DNA of 22,733 nucleotides from a virus: IMG/VR virus record IMGVR_UViG_3300003852_000062, positions 1,762 to 24,494 of that record; one strand, 5' to 3'. Shown piece by piece: positions 1 to 6,320 of this stretch (position 1 is its first letter; each line of letters starts with the position of its first letter). The notes under the pieces were generated by a model. It saw only the letters and a program-made list of their open reading frames with translations, ran no database searches and was not told where the DNA came from. The position numbers and the translations under genes were made by a program.

Positions 1-30
1 CAACGAGCGTCAATGTTGCATACAAAAAAA

Positions 31-282
31 TTAATAACCATCCCGACCTTCTCTTCCGCCTTTGTTCCTGTTGACATGATTCCTCCTAAATAAAGTTAAG
101 GTTGATTGTAAATTTGAGTACGTTCGGTTTTTGATTTCGTAATCGTAAAGCCACTTGACAGCGTTCTCCAGCGCGTCTAATCTATTCCATATATAACGAA
201 TCATTATCATCATAGCAAACAACACTAAAAAGAAAATGATTGACGTAATAAGGAATAGCCAAGATAGCGCCGAAATTGTCAT
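31..282 (-). CDS. Small single-span membrane protein, unknown function
   Basis: An 83-residue protein. Residues about 4-30 form one long hydrophobic segment rich in Leu, Ile, Phe and Met, followed by a positively charged stretch (RYIWNR) and a hydrophilic, Arg/Asn/Gly-rich tail. This predicts one membrane span with a cytoplasmic C-terminal half. The start codon overlaps the stop of the upstream gene in an ATGA arrangement, and a GGAG lies 10 bases upstream, so the start is well supported and translation is probably coupled. It is the last gene seen in the long leftward operon. No family is recognised. A role such as superinfection exclusion is possible for small phage membrane proteins, but nothing here shows it. 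Confidence 0.7.
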   Translation of the reverse strand: MTISALSWLFLITSIIFFLVLFAMMIMIRYIWNRLDALENAVKWLYDYEIKNRTYSNLQSTLTLFRRNHVNRNKGGREGRDGY

Positions 283-488
283 AATTGCTTTTCTCCTTTC
301 TTATTAATTCTTTTGGCAAGTCCGGAAAAATTGTTAACCGTTCGCGCAAAAGCCATTTGAAACATCTGATCTGCAAGCGCGACCGCTTTAACCGCTGTAA
401 TCAGATCATCCCCGCATGTATCACGTAACATGCCGGCAATCTGTAAAGCGACCGCCTGTACCTTCTTGTCAACTGGAACTTGCGCCAT
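279..488 (-). CDS. Small hypothetical protein, alpha-helical
   Basis: A 69-residue protein, Ala/Val/Lys-rich and probably all helical (VQAVALQIAGML, TAVKAVALADQMFQMA), with a basic C-terminus. The start has an excellent site, AACAAAGGAG, followed by CAAAG and ATG. Its stop overlaps the start of the downstream membrane-protein gene (ATGA). I recognise no family. The residue pattern resembles small structural or DNA-associated helical proteins, but that is weak inference. Confidence 0.7.
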   Translation of the reverse strand: MAQVPVDKKVQAVALQIAGMLRDTCGDDLITAVKAVALADQMFQMAFARTVNNFSGLAKRINKKGEKQL

Positions 489-506
489 CTTTGCTCCTTT
501 GTTAAG

Positions 507-833
507 TTAAGTTAAGTTTAATATTTCCGACAAGGAATAATATATTTTTATTCCATGTTTCTTTGCAAAAGCAACCTCGATATCCGCGCCTTTTGAAGCG
601 CCAGGTATTCGGAAAAGTTCGTCGCATCTCGAAAGTATTTCGAGGTCTATTTTTATCCAATCTTCATATAGCTTTGGAAACACTTTGTCAACATAATGCG
701 ACAAATGCGGAATTACCGTCGCACGTCCCGTATCTTTTATTAGAGAACCATAAGCCATCGCTACATGAACATTCTCTTCTCTCTCTTTTTCAGTCGAAGC
801 AGAGTACGGCCCCGCTATGTAAATCAGTTTCAT
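507..833 (-). CDS. Nucleoside 2-deoxyribosyltransferase-like protein (DUF4406 type)
   Basis: A 108-residue protein beginning MKLIYIAGPYS, the glycine-rich N-terminal signature of DUF4406 and nucleoside 2-deoxyribosyltransferase-fold proteins. Further matches are the N-V-x-x-A stretch after the first strand, the VIPHLSHYVD segment, the DLEILSRCDELF segment (a D-x-x-x-L-x-x-C-D-x-[LV] pattern) and SKGADIEVAFAKKHG near the C-terminus. The last is the usual S-x-G-x-x-x-E-x-x-x-A motif with the catalytic-type Glu. The family cleaves or binds nucleoside/nucleotide glycosidic bonds, so a role in phage nucleotide metabolism or salvage is likely, but the substrate is not known. I chose the ATG at 833 because GGGGAG sits just upstream. 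An in-frame ATG at 863 would overlap the preceding gene and adds a tail outside the fold. Confidence 0.8.
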   Translation of the reverse strand: MKLIYIAGPYSASTEKEREENVHVAMAYGSLIKDTGRATVIPHLSHYVDKVFPKLYEDWIKIDLEILSRCDELFRIPGASKGADIEVAFAKKHGIKIYYSLSEILNLT

Positions 834-846
834 AATCTCCCCTTTT

Positions 847-2046
847 TTAGAACGGCAAGCCATCCGCGCGGTTTTTATTTATCTTGCGCACGCCGCTTTG
901 CGTTTGCGCTTCCTTGCGTGTAAACTCGAACGCCGATAAGCGTTCTCTGGAGATGTTGACGTTTCTTTCGTCAATGTCAATGCCTGTAAAATAACAACCG
1001 TTCTCCAGCGCCGCCATCCCGGTTGTCCCGCTTCCAAGAAACGGATCGAGTATTGACATTCCCGGATTTGTAAACAACTTGACAAGCCATTGGAAGGAAT
1101 TTATATTCTGTTGCCATTCATGCAAAGACTTTTCGCCTGTCTTTGCATCCGATATAAAACTATCCTGAAAACATTTTCCGGCGTATGCTTTTGCCTCTTT
1201 CGTTGTGTAAATCAGTATCGGCTTCCATCCTATTGATACGCGCCTGTTCGGATGTAAATTATGTCCAGAGTAGAAAAACGCGGAAGTCCAATAGTAGATC
1301 AAGTCCTTTCCCATGATCGTATATATTCTGTCAAGGTAAGATTGCCCGCTCATGGCAACAAGAACGCCATCCGGTTTCAACCACTCTTTCGCGCGCTTTG
1401 CCATGACTTCCCATAAGTCAAGATATTTTTCAGGATACGGAGGATCCGTTATTATCGCATCGAACTTTTTCCCGCCAGCGTCCCACGTTCGGATGTCCGC
1501 TTTCTCAACCGTAAACAGCGCCGATGCGCCTCTCCTTCTTCCAAGTTCTGACATCTCTTCGCGCTTCTTTTCGAGTTCGTCAACCTTGAAAAGTTTTGTT
1601 TCATCGTTCTCTGTAAAGCCGGTTCCGGCAAGTCGCGCCGATCCTTCTCCGTGAAGGTCGTGAAGGAAAATATGTTTCAATATTTCAGGATCCCAATCCG
1701 ACCACTCGCCTGCCTTGTTGTCGGATATTACATACTTGACGGCGAGTTCCTCGTTTGTGAAATCCGATTGCGCGACCGGAATCATTCTCATTCCCAGCTT
1801 GCACGCGGCTTTATACGCCGTATTGCCCGCGCGTATTATTCCGTTCTGATCAACGACAATCGGTTTACGGAACATATTCGCCTTTATCAACTCGGCGAGT
1901 TCCGCGACCGCTTTGTCGTTGCGCCTCGGATTTTTCTCATACAGTTTCACGCTGTCAATCGGCACGCAAAACTTGACAAGTCCTTCCGGTATATACTTGA
2001 ACTTGACAGCGGCGCTTTCATCAACTCGTTTCCGTTTGTTAATCAT
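847..2046 (-). CDS. ParB-like N-terminal domain fused to a beta-class DNA methyltransferase
   Basis: A 399-residue protein. Residues about 25-115 match the ParB/sulfiredoxin-like N-terminal domain: IDSVKLYEKNPRRND, then VVDQNGIIRAGNTAYKAACKLG. Residues about 180-385 form the methyltransferase: catalytic DPPY at 201-204 (preceded by AIIT) and the S-adenosylmethionine-binding DPFLGSG at 334-340. The order DPPY first, FxGxG later, is that of beta-class amino-methyltransferases. DPPY is usual for N6-adenine enzymes, though N4-cytosine is not excluded. ParB-methylase fusions are common in phages and prophages and usually stand alone without a restriction enzyme, as here, so self-modification against host restriction is the likely job. 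The target site cannot be read from sequence. GGAG upstream supports the ATG at 2046. Confidence 0.92.
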   Translation of the reverse strand: MINKRKRVDESAAVKFKYIPEGLVKFCVPIDSVKLYEKNPRRNDKAVAELAELIKANMFRKPIVVDQNGIIRAGNTAYKAACKLGMRMIPVAQSDFTNEELAVKYVISDNKAGEWSDWDPEILKHIFLHDLHGEGSARLAGTGFTENDETKLFKVDELEKKREEMSELGRRRGASALFTVEKADIRTWDAGGKKFDAIITDPPYPEKYLDLWEVMAKRAKEWLKPDGVLVAMSGQSYLDRIYTIMGKDLIYYWTSAFFYSGHNLHPNRRVSIGWKPILIYTTKEAKAYAGKCFQDSFISDAKTGEKSLHEWQQNINSFQWLVKLFTNPGMSILDPFLGSGTTGMAALENGCYFTGIDIDERNVNISRERLSAFEFTRKEAQTQSGVRKINKNRADGLPF

Positions 2047-2082
2047 ATCGTTTTCTCCTCAAAAGAGTTAGTGTATTGACAT

Positions 2083-2280
2083 TTAGAAAAATATCGGCAT
2101 GACTTTACTTCCGCGGAAGAAATAATACGAGTTATGCCGTATGTGTTTGTCACCTTGAAATTTTTTGATTGCACCGCCGGAATGTGCTTGCGACACATCA
2201 ATACAAAAATCCATCTCGCGTTCCGCGTTTTTCAATGCGAACGAATAGGTGGAGCCATTCTTATAAATTAGTAAAATCAT
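2083..2280 (-). CDS. Small hypothetical protein
   Basis: A 65-residue protein starting MILLIYKNGSTYSF, with a basic/aromatic C-terminus. Its start codon overlaps the primase stop codon (ATGA), the arrangement seen at many junctions in this operon. A weak GAGGG lies about 8 bases upstream. No domain is recognised. The position between the primase-helicase and the methyltransferase suggests co-expression with them but does not define a role. Confidence rests on the coupled start, absence of a better alternative and gap-free gene packing. Confidence 0.6.
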   Translation of the reverse strand: MILLIYKNGSTYSFALKNAEREMDFCIDVSQAHSGGAIKKFQGDKHIRHNSYYFFRGSKVMPIFF

Positions 2281-4304
2281 TCGTAAACCCTCGCCTTCTG
2301 TATTATGTCAAGAAATTCCGACGTAAATTTATATTCGACCTTGAAAGAGGCAAGACGATTCGCCTCGAATACGCGAAGCATGACAAGATTTTCCGACAAG
2401 CGCGAACAAGTCGCCGCAGGCAGTCCGACCAGATCAGCTATTTCCGATTGTGTAAACGTCTCTTCTTTTTTCTTGTAAAGCACGCGCACCACATCTTCCA
2501 CTCTTGACGGAATAGTTCCCCGCGCCAGCAATGCGATCAACCGATATTCCTCATTTGTCGCTTCCAGCTTGCGCCGAAACATACAAATTCCCATTATCAA
2601 CTTGATAAACTGCTTTGACAATCGCGTTGCCATTTCCATAAATGGCTTATGCGTTACCTCTTTTGTAAATTTATCTCGCATAATCGTTGCTCTCAAGCGA
2701 GAAGTAAAAATTGCTAAATGTAGTATTTTATTATGTATGCCCGATGGTATTATCATCGCCGAAGCATCCGAAAATTGAAAGTCAAGACATCGCGTTCCAA
2801 GTTTTTTCAGTTCCGCACGCATACCATCTTCTTTCGCGGTATTGCTTGTTGCGCGCTCTAAATATTCAAGATGATCGGCAAGACTTCGTGGTATCTTCAT
2901 TGTAAAGCGTAAGAATCTTTCTCCCAGCGCGCTTTCTCCGTCAAGATAAACCTCAATCGCTGGAGTGACACCCGCGATAATGCCGAAGCGCGATGCGTAA
3001 TTTCTTTCTCCATGGCCATATGCGCCTATAAAATTGCCATCATAAGCATCGCGCAATGTCGAAAATATTTCATCGCGTGCTTGAACATTCATTCCGAATA
3101 TCGCGGTAAAATCCTTTATTATCAAGGTTTTTCCATTCAGTTGCGGAAGTAAAGACGGATCGTGTCCTCCATAGTTAAGCCCCGATACTAAAGTTTTCGG
3201 TGTCATCTTGGAAATACACTTGATATTTTTTGCCCCGCTGACTGATTGCAGAAATTCCGTTTTTGTCATTCCCGGCGGCGCGACAAGAAACAACCAGATC
3301 GGATCTCCTTCCATTCTATTTGCTATAATCGCGCCATATATTATGTCAATCACCGATGTATCGGGAATATGTAAGTATCGCCTATATCCTTCGTAAACTT
3401 CGTCGCATGAAATACCTTCGCCGGTATATGTTTCACGACTACCCGCCGCTTGCTCTAAAATTTCCTCCGCTGTCATTCCGGGCGGAATGTCGCCAAGGTT
3501 ATCTGAAATATATTGCATTGACGCACGATATTTATTCTCATTGTATAAATCTCGAACATCATATCCTTCTTTTTTGTCTTCCGTCCAATGTAGAAAATGT
3601 AAACTTTTTGAGATAGGTCGTAGAAGATTAAACGCTTTCTTCGCTCCAGCGCGCCCCGCCTCGTCGTTATCGTATAAGCAGATGATCTGCTTGTCATGCA
3701 ATAAATCAATCCAGTCGGGCTTAAAGGTTCCTGCGCCCGGTACGGCAATCACGCCATCAAGATTTTTATTTATCAATGATAAGATTTCCCACATTGCCAT
3801 TCCGTCCCATTCACCTTCGCAGATATAAATTTTTTCCGCTCGTAAAGTATCTACACCGTTGAACAGGCCGACACGACAAGAGAAAGTGGAATTAAATTTC
3901 CTGTCTTTATAAAAGCGGAGATCGTGTATTTTCTTTCCGTCAAGTTCGAATATCGGCAAGGTATATGCTTGTGTGATTACGTTGTATCCCACGTGAAAGT
4001 GCCGCAATGTTTCTAAAGGCAAACCACGATTTTTACATAAGTAAATTGCCGTATTACCCTTAAACGCCGTTTCGCAGTGTTGCCACATCGTTTCCAAGAA
4101 TGTCAAGAAGCCGCCGTTTTTTCCGCACGCTTTACAATCCCACGCTTTATTTTCCGTATTGACATAAAAAGTCGGAGACTTGTCGCGCAGGCAGAACGGG
4201 CAAAAACCGTATATCTGATTTCCGCTTTCGCCCTCTGGAGAGAAACCGTGCTGTATGTATGCCTTAACGCTTGTATGATTCCTCAATTCATCTATTGTTT
4301 TCAT
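2277..4304 (-). CDS. DNA primase-helicase (CHC2 zinc finger, TOPRIM, P-loop ATPase)
   Basis: A 675-residue replication protein that would lay RNA primers and unwind DNA at the phage fork. Residues 35-60 form a CHC2-type zinc-binding site (CPFC at 35-38, CKAC at 57-60). The TOPRIM primase fold follows, with EGEWD at 163-167 and LYDNDEAG around 210-217 holding the metal-binding acidic residues. A second half carries a divergent P-loop, APPGMTKT at 342-349, and a hydrophobic strand ending in Asp (LIIKDF) as candidate Walker B. The last 80 residues look like a winged helix (SEIADLVGL...CSRLSENL). The ATPase half is not a standard DnaB/T7 gp4 RecA domain; it looks more like a primase-associated AAA or superfamily 3-like module, so 'helicase' is inferred. 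GGGAG precedes the start, which overlaps the upstream gene by 17 bases. Confidence 0.88.
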   Translation of the reverse strand: MKTIDELRNHTSVKAYIQHGFSPEGESGNQIYGFCPFCLRDKSPTFYVNTENKAWDCKACGKNGGFLTFLETMWQHCETAFKGNTAIYLCKNRGLPLETLRHFHVGYNVITQAYTLPIFELDGKKIHDLRFYKDRKFNSTFSCRVGLFNGVDTLRAEKIYICEGEWDGMAMWEILSLINKNLDGVIAVPGAGTFKPDWIDLLHDKQIICLYDNDEAGRAGAKKAFNLLRPISKSLHFLHWTEDKKEGYDVRDLYNENKYRASMQYISDNLGDIPPGMTAEEILEQAAGSRETYTGEGISCDEVYEGYRRYLHIPDTSVIDIIYGAIIANRMEGDPIWLFLVAPPGMTKTEFLQSVSGAKNIKCISKMTPKTLVSGLNYGGHDPSLLPQLNGKTLIIKDFTAIFGMNVQARDEIFSTLRDAYDGNFIGAYGHGERNYASRFGIIAGVTPAIEVYLDGESALGERFLRFTMKIPRSLADHLEYLERATSNTAKEDGMRAELKKLGTRCLDFQFSDASAMIIPSGIHNKILHLAIFTSRLRATIMRDKFTKEVTHKPFMEMATRLSKQFIKLIMGICMFRRKLEATNEEYRLIALLARGTIPSRVEDVVRVLYKKKEETFTQSEIADLVGLPAATCSRLSENLVMLRVFEANRLASFKVEYKFTSEFLDIIQKARVYE

Positions 4305-4584
4305 GCGTCAATCTCCCTTCGTAAACAGCGGAAAGACGTATGATATTGTCAAGAAGCGTCTTTACTTCCGGCGTAAGACGATTACTTAATAGATTGATAC
4401 GCTTATAAATTGTTTTTGCGTTTGTATAGATTTCCTTGCTATCTTCTCTTTTTAGAAGTAAGTATGTATGTAATTCGATTAATTGCCGCCTTGTAAAATA
4501 ACCATAGATTTTTTTCGGCGGCTTTGTTGTCTCCATCAGGCGCAGAATTGACAGCACGATCTCTTTTCGTTTCGGCTTTCTCAT
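4288..4584 (-). CDS. Hypothetical basic protein upstream of the primase
   Basis: A 98-residue, strongly basic protein (Lys/Arg-rich N-terminus MRKPKRKE) with helical middle parts (LIELHTYLLLKRED, KTIYKRINLLSNRL). A near-ideal GGAGG 6 bases before the ATG fixes the start. Its end overlaps the primase start by 17 bases, so the two are likely translated together. No family is recognised. Basic charge and neighbours fit a nucleic-acid-associated accessory protein, which is inference only. Confidence 0.7.
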   Translation of the reverse strand: MRKPKRKEIVLSILRLMETTKPPKKIYGYFTRRQLIELHTYLLLKREDSKEIYTNAKTIYKRINLLSNRLTPEVKTLLDNIIRLSAVYEGRLTHENNR

Positions 4585-4628
4585 TGCGAATCCTCCTTAT
4601 TAAATTCTCGTTTGTATATCCATTGATG

Positions 4629-4856
4629 CTATAAACCGATTTTTTCATAAGTTCTATCCCAGCGACGATCTAATCTGTCAAGAAAGTCCTTCGTCTCCTC
4701 ATCAGCTTTGACAAAACTGGCATCCCGCTCTCTGCTCTCTTGATATAATTGGTTGCTCACTATCCACGACATTCTTGTTGCCGTTGAGCGCAACTTTTCC
4801 TTGATCGTCAATGACACATTTTTCGTTTGTGATACTATTGCTTTCTTCTTTACCAT
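4629..4856 (-). CDS. Small hypothetical protein, nested start inside the DUF3850 gene
   Basis: A 75-residue protein, Lys/Arg/Glu/Asp-rich, predicted helical in its second half (ETKDFLDRLDRRWDRTYEKIG). Its ATG has a textbook GGAGG six bases upstream. It shares 155 bases with the C-terminal tail of the upstream DUF3850 gene in another frame. Its composition looks like a real soluble protein, whereas the overlapping tail of the upstream gene is low in pattern. I therefore favour this frame as the selected one in the overlap. Function unknown. Confidence 0.65.
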   Translation of the reverse strand: MVKKKAIVSQTKNVSLTIKEKLRSTATRMSWIVSNQLYQESRERDASFVKADEETKDFLDRLDRRWDRTYEKIGL

Positions 4857-5094
4857 TAATAACCTCCACGCCTAATATGACGAATCCCTCTTGTAAACCA
4901 ATTCTTCCACTTCCATCGTAGTAATATGTTATTTTACATTTTATCTTTTCGCCCGTTGTCTCGTGTATCAACTCCAGCGTATCACCGACCCAGAACTCGC
5001 GCGCCTGCGTCTCGCGACGAACTTCGAACCTCTTTCTGCCGTTCTTTACATCCTCAAAATACGGCGATACTATTCCTCGTTTGTGTATTCTCAT
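4702..5094 (-). CDS. DUF3850 (ASCH/PUA-like) domain protein with an overlapping C-terminal tail
   Basis: A 130-residue protein. Residues 1-78 match DUF3850, a small ASCH/PUA-like RNA-binding fold common in phages: YFEDVKNGRKRFEVRR, then FWVGDTLELIHETTGEK, then a strand ending GFVILGVEV. The family has an unknown but probably RNA-related role. The domain ends almost exactly where the next gene starts (residue 80). The remaining 50 residues run out of frame through that gene and show no fold-like pattern. The start is coupled to the upstream small membrane protein by an ATGA overlap. The stop position may reflect loss of an earlier stop codon. Confidence 0.75.
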   Translation of the reverse strand: MRIHKRGIVSPYFEDVKNGRKRFEVRRETQAREFWVGDTLELIHETTGEKIKCKITYYYDGSGRIGLQEGFVILGVEVINGKEESNSITNEKCVIDDQGKVALNGNKNVVDSEQPIISREQRAGCQFCQS

Positions 5095-5264
5095 TTTTCT
5101 ACTTTTTTCAATTCTTCAATTAAAGTGATATATGATTCAAGACTTAAAAATCCAACGCTCCAAAAAAGTATTGCAAGAACCAAAAAAGGAGACAATATGA
5201 TTACTATAATGCCTAAAATAATATTAAGAATAATTTTAGGAACATTCATAAATATTTTTTTCAT
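5091..5264 (-). CDS. Very small membrane protein (57 aa)
   Basis: A 57-residue gene found by reading the gap between the J-domain and DUF3850 genes. It starts MKKIFMNVPK, then a very hydrophobic run of about 30 residues (IILNIILGIIVIILSPFLVL and on to FWSVGF), and ends EELKKVEK. It has AAAGGAG nine bases upstream. Its ATG overlaps the TGA of the preceding gene, and its own TGA overlaps the ATG of the next, both as ATGA. Coupling on both sides plus the clean hydrophobic pattern make it very likely real despite its length. It should span the membrane once, or twice as a tight hairpin given the Pro. Function unknown. Confidence 0.75.
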   Translation of the reverse strand: MKKIFMNVPKIILNIILGIIVIILSPFLVLAILFWSVGFLSLESYITLIEELKKVEK

Positions 5265-5884
5265 AACACGTAACTCCTTTGGAAATATTCATACGCTTTT
5301 TGCACTTGTAAAAACATTATTCGCGCTGTCTCTTGCATCACTTCGTCAAGCGCGACATTTTTATCAGGATGGAAAGTCAATGCAAGTTTTCTATATTGAC
5401 TTTTTACATCCTCTTTCGTAACCTTGCCGGTCAAGCGAAGTATTTTTCCGTATCGCTCGCGCTCTGGAAGTGAATCGTATTTATACGCCGGATGTAATTT
5501 CTCCGTGCTTATCTGTGAAGCGGTTTCTCTTCTGTTATGTTCTCTTGACGTATGAAAATATCGGAAAAAGTCGTTAAAATCTCGCGTGTTGTAATACCTC
5601 TGCTCTTCCTGCTCTTCTTGCCGTTTCCGCTCTTGTTCTTCTTTTCGCTTTCGTAATACTTCCACTCGTAAATGTGACGAGGCAAAAATATCCAATTCAA
5701 TCATGCGAGAATAAACCATCCAGTTTACATAATCGGGATCTTTACTTATCACGCTTTGCAGAAGTTCTCCTTTGTATTTTCCAAATGGCATGAAAGAATT
5801 TATACCCAGCGTTGTCATCTTCGCTTTCTTTTTCAAGCGTGCCTTATATGACGGGTTTTTCACCTTATGCTTATGTATTTTCAT
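5261..5884 (-). CDS. DUF3820 domain fused to a C-terminal J domain (DnaJ-like co-chaperone)
   Basis: A 207-residue two-domain protein. Residues about 30-60 match the DUF3820 core: FMPFGKYKGELLQSV, then DPDYVNWMV. DUF3820 occurs in phage and bacterial proteins, often beside nuclease domains. Residues 78-97 are a highly charged Lys/Arg/Glu/Gln helix. Residues about 146-202 form a J domain: helix II basic and aromatic (DVKSQYRKLALTF), the diagnostic HPD at 172-174, then a third helix ending QKAYEYFQ. J domains stimulate the ATPase of DnaK/Hsp70, so this protein probably recruits the host chaperone. The start overlaps the HNH gene stop by one base (TAATG) and the end is coupled to the next gene. 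The gene lies two genes after DNA polymerase, suggesting a replication role, which is inference. Confidence 0.85.
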   Translation of the reverse strand: MKIHKHKVKNPSYKARLKKKAKMTTLGINSFMPFGKYKGELLQSVISKDPDYVNWMVYSRMIELDIFASSHLRVEVLRKRKEEQERKRQEEQEEQRYYNTRDFNDFFRYFHTSREHNRRETASQISTEKLHPAYKYDSLPERERYGKILRLTGKVTKEDVKSQYRKLALTFHPDKNVALDEVMQETARIMFLQVQKAYEYFQRSYVL

Positions 5885-6312
5885 TAGTAAACCATTTTCT
5901 TTAGTATACGATCAATAGTAATGATATTGACATTATATTTTCTTGCCAACGAACGCCGAAAGAGTATATGATCGTGTCGAATAGCTGACTTATCTGTTTT
6001 TGTCAATTTTGCATTTCCACAAAACTCATTTCTTGGATGTTTTTCTCTGCCTTTATTTATCATATCACGATTATTATCTGCTTGCGTTCCCAAAAATAAA
6101 TGTTCTGGATTTATACAAGCTCTATTATCGCATCTGTGAAGCACATACAGCCCGTTTGGTATTTCTCCGAAAGATTCCTCCCAGATCATTCTTGACATTA
6201 TGAATTTCTTACCATTATGTAGTTTTCGAGGATACCCATTAGTTCTGCAATGATTTACACAAACAAAACAACCTTTAGTGTTTATTTTAAATAAAATCGG
6301 TTTCGTTTTCAT
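5884..6312 (-). CDS. HNH homing endonuclease (HNH_3 type)
   Basis: A 142-residue free-standing HNH endonuclease. The N-terminal part has SRMIWEESFGEIPNG. The catalytic core is VLHRCDNRACINPEHLFLGT, followed by ADNNRDMINKGR, which is the standard HNH_3 phage homing-nuclease layout with His/Asn/His metal-binding residues. The C-terminus (LARKYNVNIITIDRILKKM) looks like a small helix-turn-helix that would contact the target site. Such enzymes cut an unoccupied allele so that repair copies the gene in, so the gene is a selfish mobile element. Insertion just downstream of the DNA polymerase gene is a frequent location. It has its own AAGGAG and is coupled to the next gene by TAATG. AT content looks higher than in the flanking genes. 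Confidence 0.9.
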   Translation of the reverse strand: MKTKPILFKINTKGCFVCVNHCRTNGYPRKLHNGKKFIMSRMIWEESFGEIPNGLYVLHRCDNRACINPEHLFLGTQADNNRDMINKGREKHPRNEFCGNAKLTKTDKSAIRHDHILFRRSLARKYNVNIITIDRILKKMVY

Positions 6313-6320
6313 AAAACTCC

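Noticed and set aside
1-30. Possible further gene at the left edge
   Set aside because: The ATG at 21 meets a stop after three codons; nothing can be supported in 30 bases.
4439-4648. 69-residue minus frame overlapping the gene at 4288-4584
   Set aside because: No binding site, and most of it lies over a gene with GGAGG and a better composition.
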